Of a stretch of 64,000 nucleotides of DNA, positions 53,042 through 63,194 are shown piece after piece. Below the pieces are notes generated by a model. It was not told the origin of the DNA, made no database searches, and saw only the letters and a list, made by a program, of their open reading frames with translations. Position numbers and translations under genes: made by a program. The stretch is from contig BLLK01000047.1 in assembly GCA_021927905.1 (NCBI GenBank), forward strand, positions 4,092,001 to 4,156,000, written 5' to 3'. Positions within the stretch are counted from its first letter, which is position 1. Each line of letters opens with the position of its first letter. This DNA comes from Chaetoceros tenuissimus (lineage: Eukaryota > Bacillariophyta > Thalassiosirophyceae > Chaetocerotales > Chaetocerotaceae).

Positions 53042-54341
53042 CTAAACATTGTAAGGTTCCATCGGAGTTGTTATCTCCCCTCCGCTCATGATCACAGCAA
53101 AAAATGATCTCATCCAAGAACAACGCTGATCTCCATTATTCTTTTGCAATATCAAAATCTTTGGTCTGGTGTAAATTAAAATATTGAATAAGCCTCCAAT
53201 ACCTGATGGTATCAATCCCCAGAAGCTCCAATCTCCAATATCTTGTCCTGCCATCATCATCAGTCTTCCAACAACTGGAATCAAGTATGTTACGAGAAAA
53301 GCAGAAATGTAAAGCATAGATTGGTAAAAAGACTCTCTTGTCATGGATCTTCCATCGAGAAAAGTTGAAGGTCCCGTCAAGCGACGTCTACCAGATCGCA
53401 GAGAGCTTAAAAATTTGTTCACATCTTGAGTTGGATGCATTTCTTCTACACCACCAATTGAAATGGCAGAAACTGCAGCAGAAGGCTCACATATATTGTC
53501 GATGGGTAGCATAGGTTGCTCGCTTGCTTCAGATAGTCTTGAGATATTTGCAGGTTCCATGGAATGTTCTGCTTCTTCATTTTCTTGGGCACTAGAATTA
53601 TTGTCTCCTTTTGATATCACGTTCAGTTGCTTTTCTTGAAGATAAACATATACTGTAAATGTTGTCAAAACACAAACAAGAAGAATAAATATAGCAATCA
53701 GTGGAATGTTTACAAAAATCAAACTTGTAGTCCTTGCACCATGTCCACGTTGGCATTTATCAAATACCCAGCAGCCAAATGGCTTTTCAACAAATATACA
53801 AAGGGCACCATATCTTGTTGTATTGTATTGATGCTTCGCCAATCCAATCGATGTGCCCGCGGCGGCCCATGACCATATCATCAAGTGCCCTATCCATTCT
53901 CTCTTTGCAAATTGATCTGGTGGAACCTTGTACTTGACACGCACGAGAAAATAATATGTCTGGAAAGTAGTTAGATTAAAAGGAGGGCACAATCAAATGT
54001 CAGCAATCAAAGCACACATTTTATTTGCTTACCAAAAACAAAACATAAAATGGAATCGATATTCCTCCTAAGGAAGATATCCACCCTGTAGCTGTACATG
54101 TCTCAGTTGTTCCCATTGAAAATATTGCATCTCGTGTATCTTTTGGTGAAGTAAAAGGTGAAATTACCATTCCTAGGGAAAGGAAGAAATCACTAAGGCT
54201 CATACCAAAGATGATGCGAGAATACGGACTCTTGAGACCTTTAGGTGAACGAAGAATCATGATTCCGATAGTAAAGGACGCCAGCATAGAAATGGCTGCT
54301 GCAGCCATGCGAACTATGAGTGCTTCTTTAGCATATTTCAT
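53042..54341 (-). CDS. Seven-transmembrane receptor-like protein 2
   Basis: Exons 54341-54033 and 53959-53042, phase 0, give 408 residues. Spans include AISMLASFTIGIMIL, IIFGMSLSDFFLSLGMVI, ISSLGGISIPFYVLFL (completed by TYYFL across the intron), MIWSWAAAGTSIGL, LIFVNIPLIAIFILLVCVLTTF, LYISAFLVTYLIPVV and GLIPSGIGGLFNILIYTRP. It shares SPYSR before span 2, the C(T/Q) element before span 3 and the NILIYTRP end with receptor 1. The third cytoplasmic loop is about 90 residues, shorter than in receptor 1. Together they look like a tandem duplicated receptor pair; signalling role is inferred from topology only. It diverges from the NCKX gene. Confidence 0.65.
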
Positions 54342-54949
54342 TTTTTCTGCGCTTATTGATACTAGTATACTAGTCTAGTCTCTCGTCTAGATGAACAGAG
54401 TAATTCGGTTTCGTTGTTCTTTTTGTGACACAAATAGGAACAACGAGTGTTCTATGCAATAGAGCGAGACGCAGGCAGCTCGCAGCTTCAAACTGCAAGT
54501 GAAAGTTCTATCGGAATGTGGAACTTTGTGTTGCATTCCGATCTTCCTTACAACGTCATGACTTTGAACTTGTTGCAACGTCATGAAAAGACATAATTAG
54601 TTCTGACGTTTTATGACGCTGACGAGTTACAGTTGAAGTTGGAGCAACTCACTCACATTGCATTTTTGTATCATTTCAAAAAGTCTTGCCATATGATCCA
54701 TTCTAATCACTAAGCTCTTGTTTATATTTTACAGATTCTGAGATATTTATTTAGTTTCTTATTATATGGATTTGAGCGGATGTTCTTTAGCTGCAGCAAT
54801 ATTTCTTTTTACTTGAAGAAAAATCTTTTTCCTATGTACGTACTAGCAAGACTGAATACGTTGATGTTTGAGTCACAATTCTATCCACCGCAAAGAGTCG
54901 ATAATTTTCCATTGCACACTTTACTCTTAAGGAACGACGCATTGAGAGA
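54342..54949. promoter_or_regulatory. Divergent promoter between receptor 2 and the NCKX gene
   Basis: No gene. The region is AT-rich, and CAACGTCATG occurs twice near 54553 and 54577, with GACGTTTTATGACG nearby at 54604. These ACGTCA-type cores resemble CRE half-sites, but this is a reading by eye. Confidence 0.35.
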
Positions 54950-57012
54950 ATGAAGAGAAAAGTAAAGAGTACTAAATGTTTTCAAAATCGAGCGTATTAT
55001 AAAATCACAGCATTTGTTCTGATCATTGGCGTTCATTCAATCATTAAAAGGTCTAAACTGCATGATGAAAATCAAATTGGAGAAGCGAGAATTTTTCGAC
55101 AACTGAGCATTGTCAATGTTACTCCAGAGCTTCAAGAAGCGAATGTCATTATATTGGTATGCTTGGGAATCTTATACATGTTTGTAGCGATTGCAATTGT
55201 GTGTGATGAGTTCTTTGTTCCTGCTCTGGAAGAAATTGCAAGTGAAAACTATTTGAATCTATCCATGGATGTTGCAGGTGCTACTCTCATGGCTGCTGGA
55301 GGATCAGCTCCAGAGCTCTTTACTTCACTCATTGGTACTTTTCAAAAATCAGAAGTGGGCTTTGGAACCATTGTCGGTTCAGCAGTATTCAATGTTCTCT
55401 TTGTGATTGGAATGTGTGCCATCTTTTCGAAAGACGTTTTAGAATTGACTTGGTGGCCACTCTTTCGAGACTGTACCTATTATGCAATCACGTTAGGAGC
55501 ATTGGTGATTTTCTGTGGAGTGACATCGCCAAATAGAATTGAAATATGGGAAGCTGCAGTTCTCTTTTCGCTTTATATTGGATATGTCGTCTTTATGAAG
55601 TTTAATCAAAAGGCTCATGACTTTTTGATGGGCAATTGTAGGAAATGTAAAACAGAAGCTGAGGCTTCGAATCGAGAAAGTATTGCAAAAGTAACAGTTC
55701 GGCCAAATACATTTCATGCTGGTTTACTAAATTTCTTCATGGGAAAAGGATCCGTCGTTGAGAAAGTTGGAATCGCAATGGTTACCAAAATAAAAGGAGA
55801 TGTAGATACTGTATTCAAGACTCTAGACGTGAGTGGCGATGGATACATTGATCATGATGAGTTTGAGAAGTTGGTGGAGATGTTAAATGCGTCCGGTGTA
55901 GAAGATCATGAGATCGATCAAGCCATTGCTGAACTTGACGAGAACAATGATGGGAAGGTGAGTTGAGTTGCTGAAGTCTGGAATCACTACAATATGTATT
56001 TATCAGCTAAACTTTTTGTCTTCAACCAATTCAAGATTGACTTGAAGGAATTTACGAAATGGTACATTAAATCTGAATTGAGGCTCAAGGCTGAGCTTAA
56101 ATCTACCTTCGAAAAGTACGATGTTGATAATTCAGGCACTATCGACGGAGAAGAAATGAAGCAACTAATGAAAGAGTTGGGAACTGAAGTGAACGAGGTT
56201 GATGTACAAGCTACTCTCGCTGAGGCTCATATTCATGGACCTTTGGATCAAATTTCTTTTGATGAGTTCCAATCATGGTATACTCAATCAAAATATTGGG
56301 ACCAGCGTTTATCCTATGTTGAAGAATGTGCTGAAGAGGTAACAGAGCCAATTTCGAATAATATGTTTCCGCCCAAAGATGGAAAGTGGTATGATTACAT
56401 TAGCTGGCTACTTCTTCTACCTATAGTTTTTATCCTTTGCGTTACAATTCCTGATGTGAGGCAACCAGGAAAGAGTCGACTTTGCTTCATTTCCTTCTTT
56501 CTTTCCATGGTTTGGATTGGCTCCTTCACTTACGTCATGGTATCAGGTGCAGAAATTGTAGGAAATGCTTTTGGAATTCCAATGGTACTTATGGGACTAA
56601 CAGTCTTAGCCGCTGGTACAAGCGTACCCGATCTTTTGAGTAGTATAATTGTTTCGAGAATGGGCGAAGGAGATATGGCTGTGTCAAGTTCTGTGGGAAG
56701 TAATATCTTTGACATTACTGTTGGATTGCCAATACCTTGGTTGATTTTTCAATTGATGAATCCAGAGGAAACCATTACGGTGAGAACAATTGGCAGTATT
56801 TGCATTGTATTTATGTGCTCAATTACTAACCACTATAATAGATTGAAACGAAAGGAATGACTCGATCTATAATAATTCTCTTGGTGATGTTAGTATTAGT
56901 CGTCATTATGATTCATTTGAGCGGATGGAAAATGACCAAGACGTTAGGAGGAGGCATGTTTGTACTCTATATTGGATATTTGATCCAAGCAATTGTATTC
57001 CACAAAGTGTAG
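54950..57012 (+). CDS. EF-hand NCKX-type Na+/Ca2+ (K+-dependent) exchanger
   Basis: Three exons, 54950-55957, 56036-56779 and 56842-57012, in phase 0, 640 residues. The N-terminal membrane half has alpha-1 motif GATLMAAGGSAPELFTSLIG, and the C-terminal half alpha-2 GLTVLAAGTSVPDLLSS with SSVGSNIFDITVGLP; both are signatures of the SLC24-type exchanger family. The central loop holds three EF-hands: DVSGDGYIDHDEF, DENNDGK|IDLKEF (its loop split by intron 1) and DVDNSGTIDGEEM. Calcium sensing in the loop suggests regulation by cytosolic Ca2+. The last exon (MTRSIIILLVMLVLVVI..., then FVLYIGYLIQAIVF) supplies the final spans, reached by the second intron (donor gtgaga 56780, acceptor 56841). It probably exports or stores Ca2+ at the plasma or internal membrane. 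Confidence 0.85.
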
Positions 57013-57260
57013 ATCCACCTTTCATTTAATCTAATTTATATTTAAGTCCAAAATTGTATATGAACTTTGGATTAATGCAGACTCTTTTTCATAAACAGTA
57101 GTGCAACTCTATCGACATAGCGCCGATGGTTTACTACTTTTAATTTTTTTAGCCGCAATTTTCAAATCGTTTTAGCTATTCGAATTCGATTCTACACAAT
57201 ATCAGAACAAAACTTGGAGTACTCTTCAACTACTGTAGACAAGAACTATTTCAAATTAGT

Positions 57261-58464
57261 ATGGGAAAGAGTAGCAAAAGCAAAGGCAAGAAGTTTGCAA
57301 AGCAAGAGCGAGTTATGCATCTAAAGAGTGTAGAGGTTTGGCAGAAGACCATGTCCACAATCGGTAAAAAGCTCTCTAATGTAGGAATTGAAAAAAGGCG
57401 TGAGCGAGTTCGACTTTTAAAGGAGCAGCTTGAACTAACTCTGAACATTGAAGAATCTTTTGCTTTTGTCAATCGATATCAATCGTATAAAAATGGGCTA
57501 TCTGTAGTTTGTTCGGAACTACTGTATGAACAAATTATTTTAGCAGACTATGTTGAAGCTTCCAATACCTACAATGATATGATGAAATATCCCCTGACTG
57601 ATGAAGATAGAATCCTCATCAAACCTTTTTCAAGTTTCTTCCTTCTATGGACAGAAAGAGAAAATACTGATAGAGAAGAGACAATTGCTAATATTGCTGA
57701 GAATGCTTTTGACATCATCCACAGACCTGAGGCTAGATACCCTTTTCATTTTCTATTTATACACAAGGCTTTGACTGAACTAAGTCGACAAAACCTTTCT
57801 AGACAGCAATTCAAAAGAGTAGAATCACTTTCATTAGTTTTGTCAATCAATAATAATGTGTGTGAACACGAGTTTCAGAGTAATTGGCTGACAATGGCGC
57901 AAACCTTTTTAGTATACTCGAATATTGATAAAGTACGCTTTACTCTTCATAGAATTCAAGAACGAATCAAAATTCTAGCATTCCTTGTAAAGGTTCGACA
58001 GATTACTACGCCTTTACTAAACAAACTACCATTACGCACTTGGTGTTTAGCTTATTCTCTTCTTGAGTTTTACACTCTCCCTTTTCATTTATTGGAAAAG
58101 GCCAAACAATATGCGAAGAAATGCATCGAGTCATTGGAAAAGTATATCGCGTTGAGTACTAGAGCTGCACAAAACGTTTGTTGGACATGCAAAGATGATC
58201 ATACTCAAGAACACGAAAGTCTTGTATGTCAAGGATGTCGAGTGGTTTCTTAAATACTGCTGCAAACATCATCAACGTCTCAATTTTATTCATCACGAGG
58301 AGACAGGAACTAGAGGTCTAGGTCATAAACACTTATGTCCTCTTTTCAAAGCATATCGAAGAAAGAGAGATAATAATGATACCTCAAAACAAGGTCATCT
58401 CGATAGGAAGTTTCAAAGAGCATGCAAGAGGTTCTTACGAGGAACATTGAGATCAAAAACATGA
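57261..58464 (+). CDS. MYND-type zinc-finger protein, frameshifted at its finger
   Basis: ATG 57261 opens a 330-codon frame with a Lys-rich start (MGKSSKSKGKKFAK), then a helical region with no domain I recognise. At the C-terminus CWTC...CQGC is the first half of a MYND finger. The frame stops just after (CRVVS, stop), but another frame (58195-58464) continues with KYCCKHHQRLNFIHH...GHKHLC, the second half of the finger (Cys, Cys, His, Cys). One surplus T in the TTTCTTAAA run near 58250 explains the break. MYND fingers are protein-interaction modules. With the frame intact the product would be about 400 residues. Either a recent mutation or a read error; the zinc ligands are otherwise all present. 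Confidence 0.75.
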
Positions 58465-58589
58465 ACTAGATCGATGTGTTCACATTCCTTAGCTAAGCTC
58501 TAGAAACAGATGGCAATCGCATGTATCAAATTATAAAAAGAAGAAACATTGATTACTATCGTTCTTTCAGTCGAAAAAAAAGTATTTCG

Positions 58590-58665
58590 AAAGAAAGTTG
58601 AAGAGAGCATGTAAGAGGTTCATGCAAGGAACATTGGTAGCAGAGACATGAACTAGGTCAATGAG
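58590..58665 (+). pseudogene. Duplicated tail of the MYND gene
   Basis: The segment with AAGAGAGCATG.AAGAGGTTC, then GGAACATTG and ACATGAACTAG.TC parallels the last 60 bp of the MYND gene and its 3' flank (58405-58480). A partial tandem copy. Confidence 0.6.
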
Positions 58666-58754
58666 CCTGACTTTTGAAACTGAAATTGTAGAGAATATTG
58701 CGCGCAGACAGTAATTGTACATAACATTTCAAGGATCTAAAAGATAACAATTTT

Positions 58755-58905
58755 GGGTATTTATTGGGTATTTAATACAAGCAATTGTATTTCACAGGGT
58801 GTAGATACGCCTTTCATTAAATCTAAGTTGTACATGACTGACTCAGTACTTTGGATTAATGCAAACTCTTTTTCAAAAACAGTAATGCAACTCCATCCAC
58901 TATAT
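58755..58905 (+). pseudogene. Relic of the NCKX gene 3' end
   Basis: Resembles 56975-57115: the last codons (IGYLIQAIVFH pattern, here FIGYLIQAIVFHRV), the stop, CCTTTCATT.AATCTAA and CTTTGGATTAATGCA.ACTCTTTTTCA. It overlaps the 3' end of the GNAT gene on the other strand, so that gene may use relic DNA as 3' UTR. Confidence 0.7.
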
Positions 58906-59911
58906 ACAAGCCTCGATTGGCGACATCGATGCCCAACCAAGCAAAATCCTTATTATAGGTCTCATCAATGACTGGCGAATACCCTATACTTTTATATAAA
59001 TTTTGAGCAGGTCCACCAGACTTTGGATCTGCATCCACATGTAAATAGCACTCCTTATATCCCCACGATTTTGCCAATCCCTCACAAGTAGCCATGAGTA
59101 TTTTAGAATATCCCTTTCCTCTAAATTCATTTGTAACTAATACATTGGAAATATAAGGTTTCGTCACTCGCCAAATCCCTAATTTCGAAAGAGTATTCTT
59201 GACATAGGTGGGCAATACAAACGGTGGCGAAGTTCTAGCTGGATCGGGAGGTTGTAAACTTACTTCCGCCATACCAATCATTGTCTCTTTTCCATTGTTA
59301 TAACTCAACGAATCTTGTTCGACTTGATACAAACAAACAACATTATGATCTTGAGGCAAGGATATAATTGCTTCACTCTTTTCTCGTCTCTCCACTCTTT
59401 GACCTAGTCCTAATAATACTACAAATGAAAAGAGATAATTTTCAAAATCATCCATGATACTCTGCACCTGACGATCTAATTCACTTTTCGCCTTGGATGA
59501 AGAAGAAGGATAAGATCCATATTCTTTGAGACAGAGACTAACGGCTTTTGACACTTGATTCTTTTCCAATTGTTTGATACGTAATTGAATAGGTTTATCA
59601 GAGGATGATGGCGTGTATTCGAAGTCGTAGGGAAGTGATTGTCCTTCTTCTAATCTCCAAATTACTTCCAAAGGGATTCCTTGATTTGTTTCTTTTATTA
59701 AATCTTGTTCTTCAATGACTGATGTCGGTGCTGGTCTATCACCAAAGAATAGAGACAAGCTTGAATTGATAATTCTCTTTTTGTTAGCTTTTGTACATGT
59801 CGAGGAAGGAGGTAATAAAAGATATGAATTTCTTGACGGAGGAGCAAAGCCTCGAACCGCACCGACCAGCAGGCCAAGAAAGAGAAGGAAGGCTCTACTT
59901 CTTATTATCAT
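58856..59911 (-). CDS. Plastid-targeted GNAT-family N-acetyltransferase
   Basis: About 351 residues from ATG 59911, chosen because it begins a good signal (MIIRSRAFLLFLGLLVGAV); the frame extends 19 codons further upstream from a TTG. Cleavage before RGFAPPSRN gives a canonical ASAFAP-like plastid motif. The GNAT domain lies at the C-terminus: KPYISNVLVTNEFRGKGYSKILM (acetyl-CoA pyrophosphate loop, R.GKG), then WGYKECYLHVD and AQNLYKSIGY. The N-terminal half has Ser-rich and charged segments. These enzymes acetylate small molecules or protein N-termini/lysines; the substrate is unknown. It is a relative of the N-terminal part of the fusion at 61458, from which it differs in having the complete domain. 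Confidence 0.85.
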   Translation of the reverse strand: MIIRSRAFLLFLGLLVGAVRGFAPPSRNSYLLLPPSSTCTKANKKRIINSSLSLFFGDRPAPTSVIEEQDLIKETNQGIPLEVIWRLEEGQSLPYDFEYTPSSSDKPIQLRIKQLEKNQVSKAVSLCLKEYGSYPSSSSKAKSELDRQVQSIMDDFENYLFSFVVLLGLGQRVERREKSEAIISLPQDHNVVCLYQVEQDSLSYNNGKETMIGMAEVSLQPPDPARTSPPFVLPTYVKNTLSKLGIWRVTKPYISNVLVTNEFRGKGYSKILMATCEGLAKSWGYKECYLHVDADPKSGGPAQNLYKSIGYSPVIDETYNKDFAWLGIDVANRGLYIVDGVALLFLKKSLH

Positions 59912-60402
59912 GTGCTTTTTCTTGTGGTGTATCTGATGTGTTGGCTTTTTGTAAGAGTATGAAGGCAAAAATACATTTGAAGAGTTTGTTGATGAGGGTT
60001 TGTTCGTTGTTCGTTTGTTCTTTATGTAGTTTTCGTGGCCGACACGTCAAGGTTGAAGTAGGATTATGGAAAAGCGCGCGCCATTAACTTATTTTTAACG
60101 GTTTCTCCATAGAAAGTAGTCAATTAGCCAAGACTCATGCACTCATGTGTATTTCAGCGATAAGAAGAGGACATCGCTGAAATGCTTATCTTCTTCGATT
60201 CATTTATTATTCTAAGAGTAGAAACAGACTTGATAGTTATACTCGCCTTCTATTATCCATACTTTCTTATATAATAGAAGCTTACATTTACAGAGCAAAA
60301 AGAGAACAATGGAAAGAAGTTATAGCACCAGAGTAACAAAATTCCTCACGTTCCTTCATGAAGATGCTTGTTTTGAGAAGAAGTCAAAGCATCTTCTCCT
60401 GA
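59912..60402. other. Intergenic, promoter of the GNAT gene
   Basis: No gene I can support. It contains the 5' region of the GNAT gene (minus) and the DNA before the broken gene at 60403. A GCGATAAGAAGAGGACATCGC stem-like element occurs near 60158-60180, with arms ATTTCAGCGAT and ACATCGCTGAAAT. Confidence 0.4.
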
Positions 60403-61278
60403 TTGAAATGTAATGTTTTTTATGCTTGCTCAGGATCGTCGGCTACAATCAAGTTTGCTGAAAAGATCATCAATGCTCATGGGTATGAAGTCTTACATGG
60501 AGGGCAACCTTTCTTATACAAAAAGGCAACGGTAAATCATAAAGGAACATGGAAAATAAATAAGGCAAGACAAAATCTAATGGAATCTGGCACTTTTGGA
60601 GATAATAGAGAGCCGACCATGACAGAGATCGTAAATCAGGTAGTCAAGAATGATTCTGAGCGGGCTCGACGAGAAGGAAAGATATTACTATACAAGGCAA
60701 ACCTAATCAAAGATGACATTGTAGAGACACTAAAGGATCTTAATTCGACCTTGACTATTACATATCGCAAGAACGCTTTAGATAGAGCAATATGTGTCAT
60801 TCGTGACTGCTTTCAAATGGCAGAAGATAAGAGCTTTGGTCATCAGGTGTACTCGAATGGCACGAAAGCAGATTTATGTTTTAGTTGAAGGAGCAATACG
60901 GAGCCTATCAAGGCAAAGATTACAAATGAAGACAGACTAGTGAAGTATTTGGATGTTGCAACAGAAAAACATCTACGAGATAGCAAGAATTATTCATACT
61001 TTGTCAGAGGCATTGACGATACTGTGGCTTACGAGGATCTGTTTGCTTTTGAATATACAAACAGTGAAGAAACGTTTGATAGGAGTATTAAGAGTTGGAT
61101 GATGTTTTTGAAACCATTCCGTTTTAATCTCGATCGAGATGTAGTGTTAAGTACGCTGAAGCCATATCAAAATAGTCGCATCGCAACAGTGCATTCGGAG
61201 GTAGTGTATAACATGGATGTTCTACACGCTGCGTTGGATGGTACGGCGCATGAGGGCTTTGTGAGAGATAATCTTTGA
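60403..61278 (+). pseudogene. Sulfotransferase-like gene, no start and an in-frame stop
   Basis: Two halves lie in one frame (60403-60888 and on to 61278) separated only by TGA 60886-60888. The first half has no ATG near its 5' end and follows an in-frame TGA at 60400, although an upstream exon is possible (acceptor tgcttgctcag near 60433). Recognisable segments are CSGSSATIKFAEKII, YRKNALDRAICVIRDCF and, in the second half, YEDLFAFEYT...FDRSIKSWMMFLKPF. This is the pattern of algal sulfotransferase-like proteins, which transfer sulfate from PAPS, but the nucleotide loop is weak. The TGA stands where the family often has Arg (CF.RR), so a CGA to TGA change is likely. Readthrough or selenocysteine is a less likely alternative. 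Confidence 0.55.
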
Positions 61279-61457
61279 ATCATCTGAGAGTTTCGCGATA
61301 AAGGCACTATGACGATTTACCAACGACTATGACTATGTTCATATTAATTAGATGTGCAAACTTTCGCAAATCAGAGTCTAATGCCTTCAACATCTGACAT
61401 CGCAATAATCTACTCTATGTTTATAATGTTAAATGTATCATCAATAAGTATTTAGGT

Positions 61458-63194
61458 CTAACTTCTGATCCAATCAATGATAGTTGTTGCAGCATGACCT
61501 CCAAAAGATAAATCAACAACAACGTCTTTATGGCCGCTATTTGGATACATTTCGTCTATATTCTCTATACCTAGTGATCTATACTTTTTAACAGCTTGGC
61601 GCGTAGTTGTAAATGGTACTTCAGAGTCTTGTATTCCATGCGTGACTAATATCCGAGGCAGCATACGATTCATAACGTCCTTTGCATTTTTTCTATTTGT
61701 ATTTGAAAGTAATGCTTCAAGTCTTCTTGGAGGAGAATAAAAATCAAATGATTCTTGAGTGTATCCGTTTGCTGGAGTAAGTGGTGAATATGGTGCTACG
61801 CCTCTCATCATTTCAAATTCTAAATGATTAGAAATAGAATATACTCCAGACAAGCATAAAAGATTGTCAAACGGTAGTGTTGTTGTATCAAACGTATCAG
61901 AATTGTTCTCAAACAGTTTTTCAATCCTTTCAATAGTCATTAACGAAGCAATATGTGCCCCACTACTATGAGCGACCAGGTTCACACCTAGCCAATCATC
62001 ACAGTCGTTCGTATTGTGAGGATTTACAAGTTGTGGATACTCCTTCAAAATGCAAGATGCTGCATTTTCTAAATCATGAACTTGATCTTGTACATTTCCA
62101 TCGGGATATGTTCGATATCCTACAACCCCAACTGCCATCCCAGCTTCTAAGAAAGGTCTTGCGCATAGTCTATAAAACCACGGAGTCCCAGTACCCCATG
62201 CTCCTCCATGAACAAACATTACAAATCCCCTAGGTTGTTGATTCTCTGGTACAAATATGTCCACAAATTGAGTTTTATGTGAACCATATTGCAATACTTT
62301 TCTATTCGATGTGAGGTGAACAAATTTTTGAAAAGCAGAAAAATTAGCCAGTGCCAACGAGGGAGCAGTCAAAGCAAAGAGACCATCAGCTATTGATCTG
62401 AGAGTTCCGTTATCTAAATTTCTTTTCAGCCATGGGATCGGTAATACTTCAGCGATTGTTTCTTTTGGCTGACCTCCAAGATTAAGTTCATTGTATCCCC
62501 ACTCTTTCGTAAGATTTTCACAACATTGCATAAAAAGTTTGGTATACCCGCCCCCTTTGTATTGCGGATCAAGAACGACATTTGAAATATATGCTCGTTG
62601 TGATTTGGGCGATGGAACTATGGATGCTAGTAAAGACGGTTTTATCTCTGGTTCATTTGAGGGATGTTCTAGACCGACTTCCATTATTCCAATGAGTTGA
62701 CTCTCTTGACAATCATTTTCCATCGAATCATCTATTTCAAAAAAGTACAACAAGAGATGCTTCCTATCTTTTGAATCTCTACCATAGGAAAGAATGTAGT
62801 TATCCAAGTCATTCATGAGATTAGATTCTTCTTTTTCTTCCAAGAATGTTCTTTCTTTATGATCTTGAAATAAATGTGAATATGTCTTGTATTCAGAATG
62901 AATTTCTGCTTCATCTTTCTCAAATTCTTTTATCTTGACTGTAATAGACTTGCCAGATTTTGGAGAAGGTACTTTGTATCTATGCGAAGAAAAATCGTGT
63001 TCCCTTTTTGACTGCAGACTTTGAAGTAGAGATACTCGTTTGTAGGTTACATGAAAGCAGCCGTGTGAAGCTAAAGAATGAGGCACCAAGTGATCATATC
63101 TGCTTGCTGTGGTTCTTGTTGGTACCACGAATCCATCAGTAAAAACAGCAAATAATACTCCAGAAACCAGAATGAAACTCGCTCTCCATCTCAT
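61458..63194 (-). CDS. Plastid-type fusion of a truncated GNAT domain and an alpha/beta-hydrolase
   Basis: Single exon, 578 residues. Signal peptide (MRWRASFILVSGVLFAVFT) then DGFVVPTRT, an ASAFAP-like plastid motif. Residues about 85-245 are GNAT-like (AYISNVVLDPQYKGGGYTKLFM, then WGYNELNLGG), but the C-terminal part of that domain (LY...GF) is missing. The second domain starts near residue 300: VMFVHGGAWGTG (oxyanion HGG loop), GVVGYRTYPDG, VAHSSGAHIAS (nucleophile Ser in GxSxG-like AHSSGAH), Asp in THGIQDSEVP and His in NSGHKDV. It resembles carboxylesterases or prenylcysteine-methylesterase-like hydrolases. The fused protein is probably a chloroplast enzyme with unknown substrate. The GNAT half is related to the 58856 gene, so fusion after duplication is a natural explanation. 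Confidence 0.85.
   Translation of the reverse strand: MRWRASFILVSGVLFAVFTDGFVVPTRTTASRYDHLVPHSLASHGCFHVTYKRVSLLQSLQSKREHDFSSHRYKVPSPKSGKSITVKIKEFEKDEAEIHSEYKTYSHLFQDHKERTFLEEKEESNLMNDLDNYILSYGRDSKDRKHLLLYFFEIDDSMENDCQESQLIGIMEVGLEHPSNEPEIKPSLLASIVPSPKSQRAYISNVVLDPQYKGGGYTKLFMQCCENLTKEWGYNELNLGGQPKETIAEVLPIPWLKRNLDNGTLRSIADGLFALTAPSLALANFSAFQKFVHLTSNRKVLQYGSHKTQFVDIFVPENQQPRGFVMFVHGGAWGTGTPWFYRLCARPFLEAGMAVGVVGYRTYPDGNVQDQVHDLENAASCILKEYPQLVNPHNTNDCDDWLGVNLVAHSSGAHIASLMTIERIEKLFENNSDTFDTTTLPFDNLLCLSGVYSISNHLEFEMMRGVAPYSPLTPANGYTQESFDFYSPPRRLEALLSNTNRKNAKDVMNRMLPRILVTHGIQDSEVPFTTTRQAVKKYRSLGIENIDEMYPNSGHKDVVVDLSFGGHAATTIIDWIRS

Noticed and set aside
60886-60888. Selenocysteine at the TGA
   Set aside because: The site corresponds to an Arg position in related proteins, no redox motif is near, and the gene also lacks a start; I could not find a SECIS-like structure by eye.
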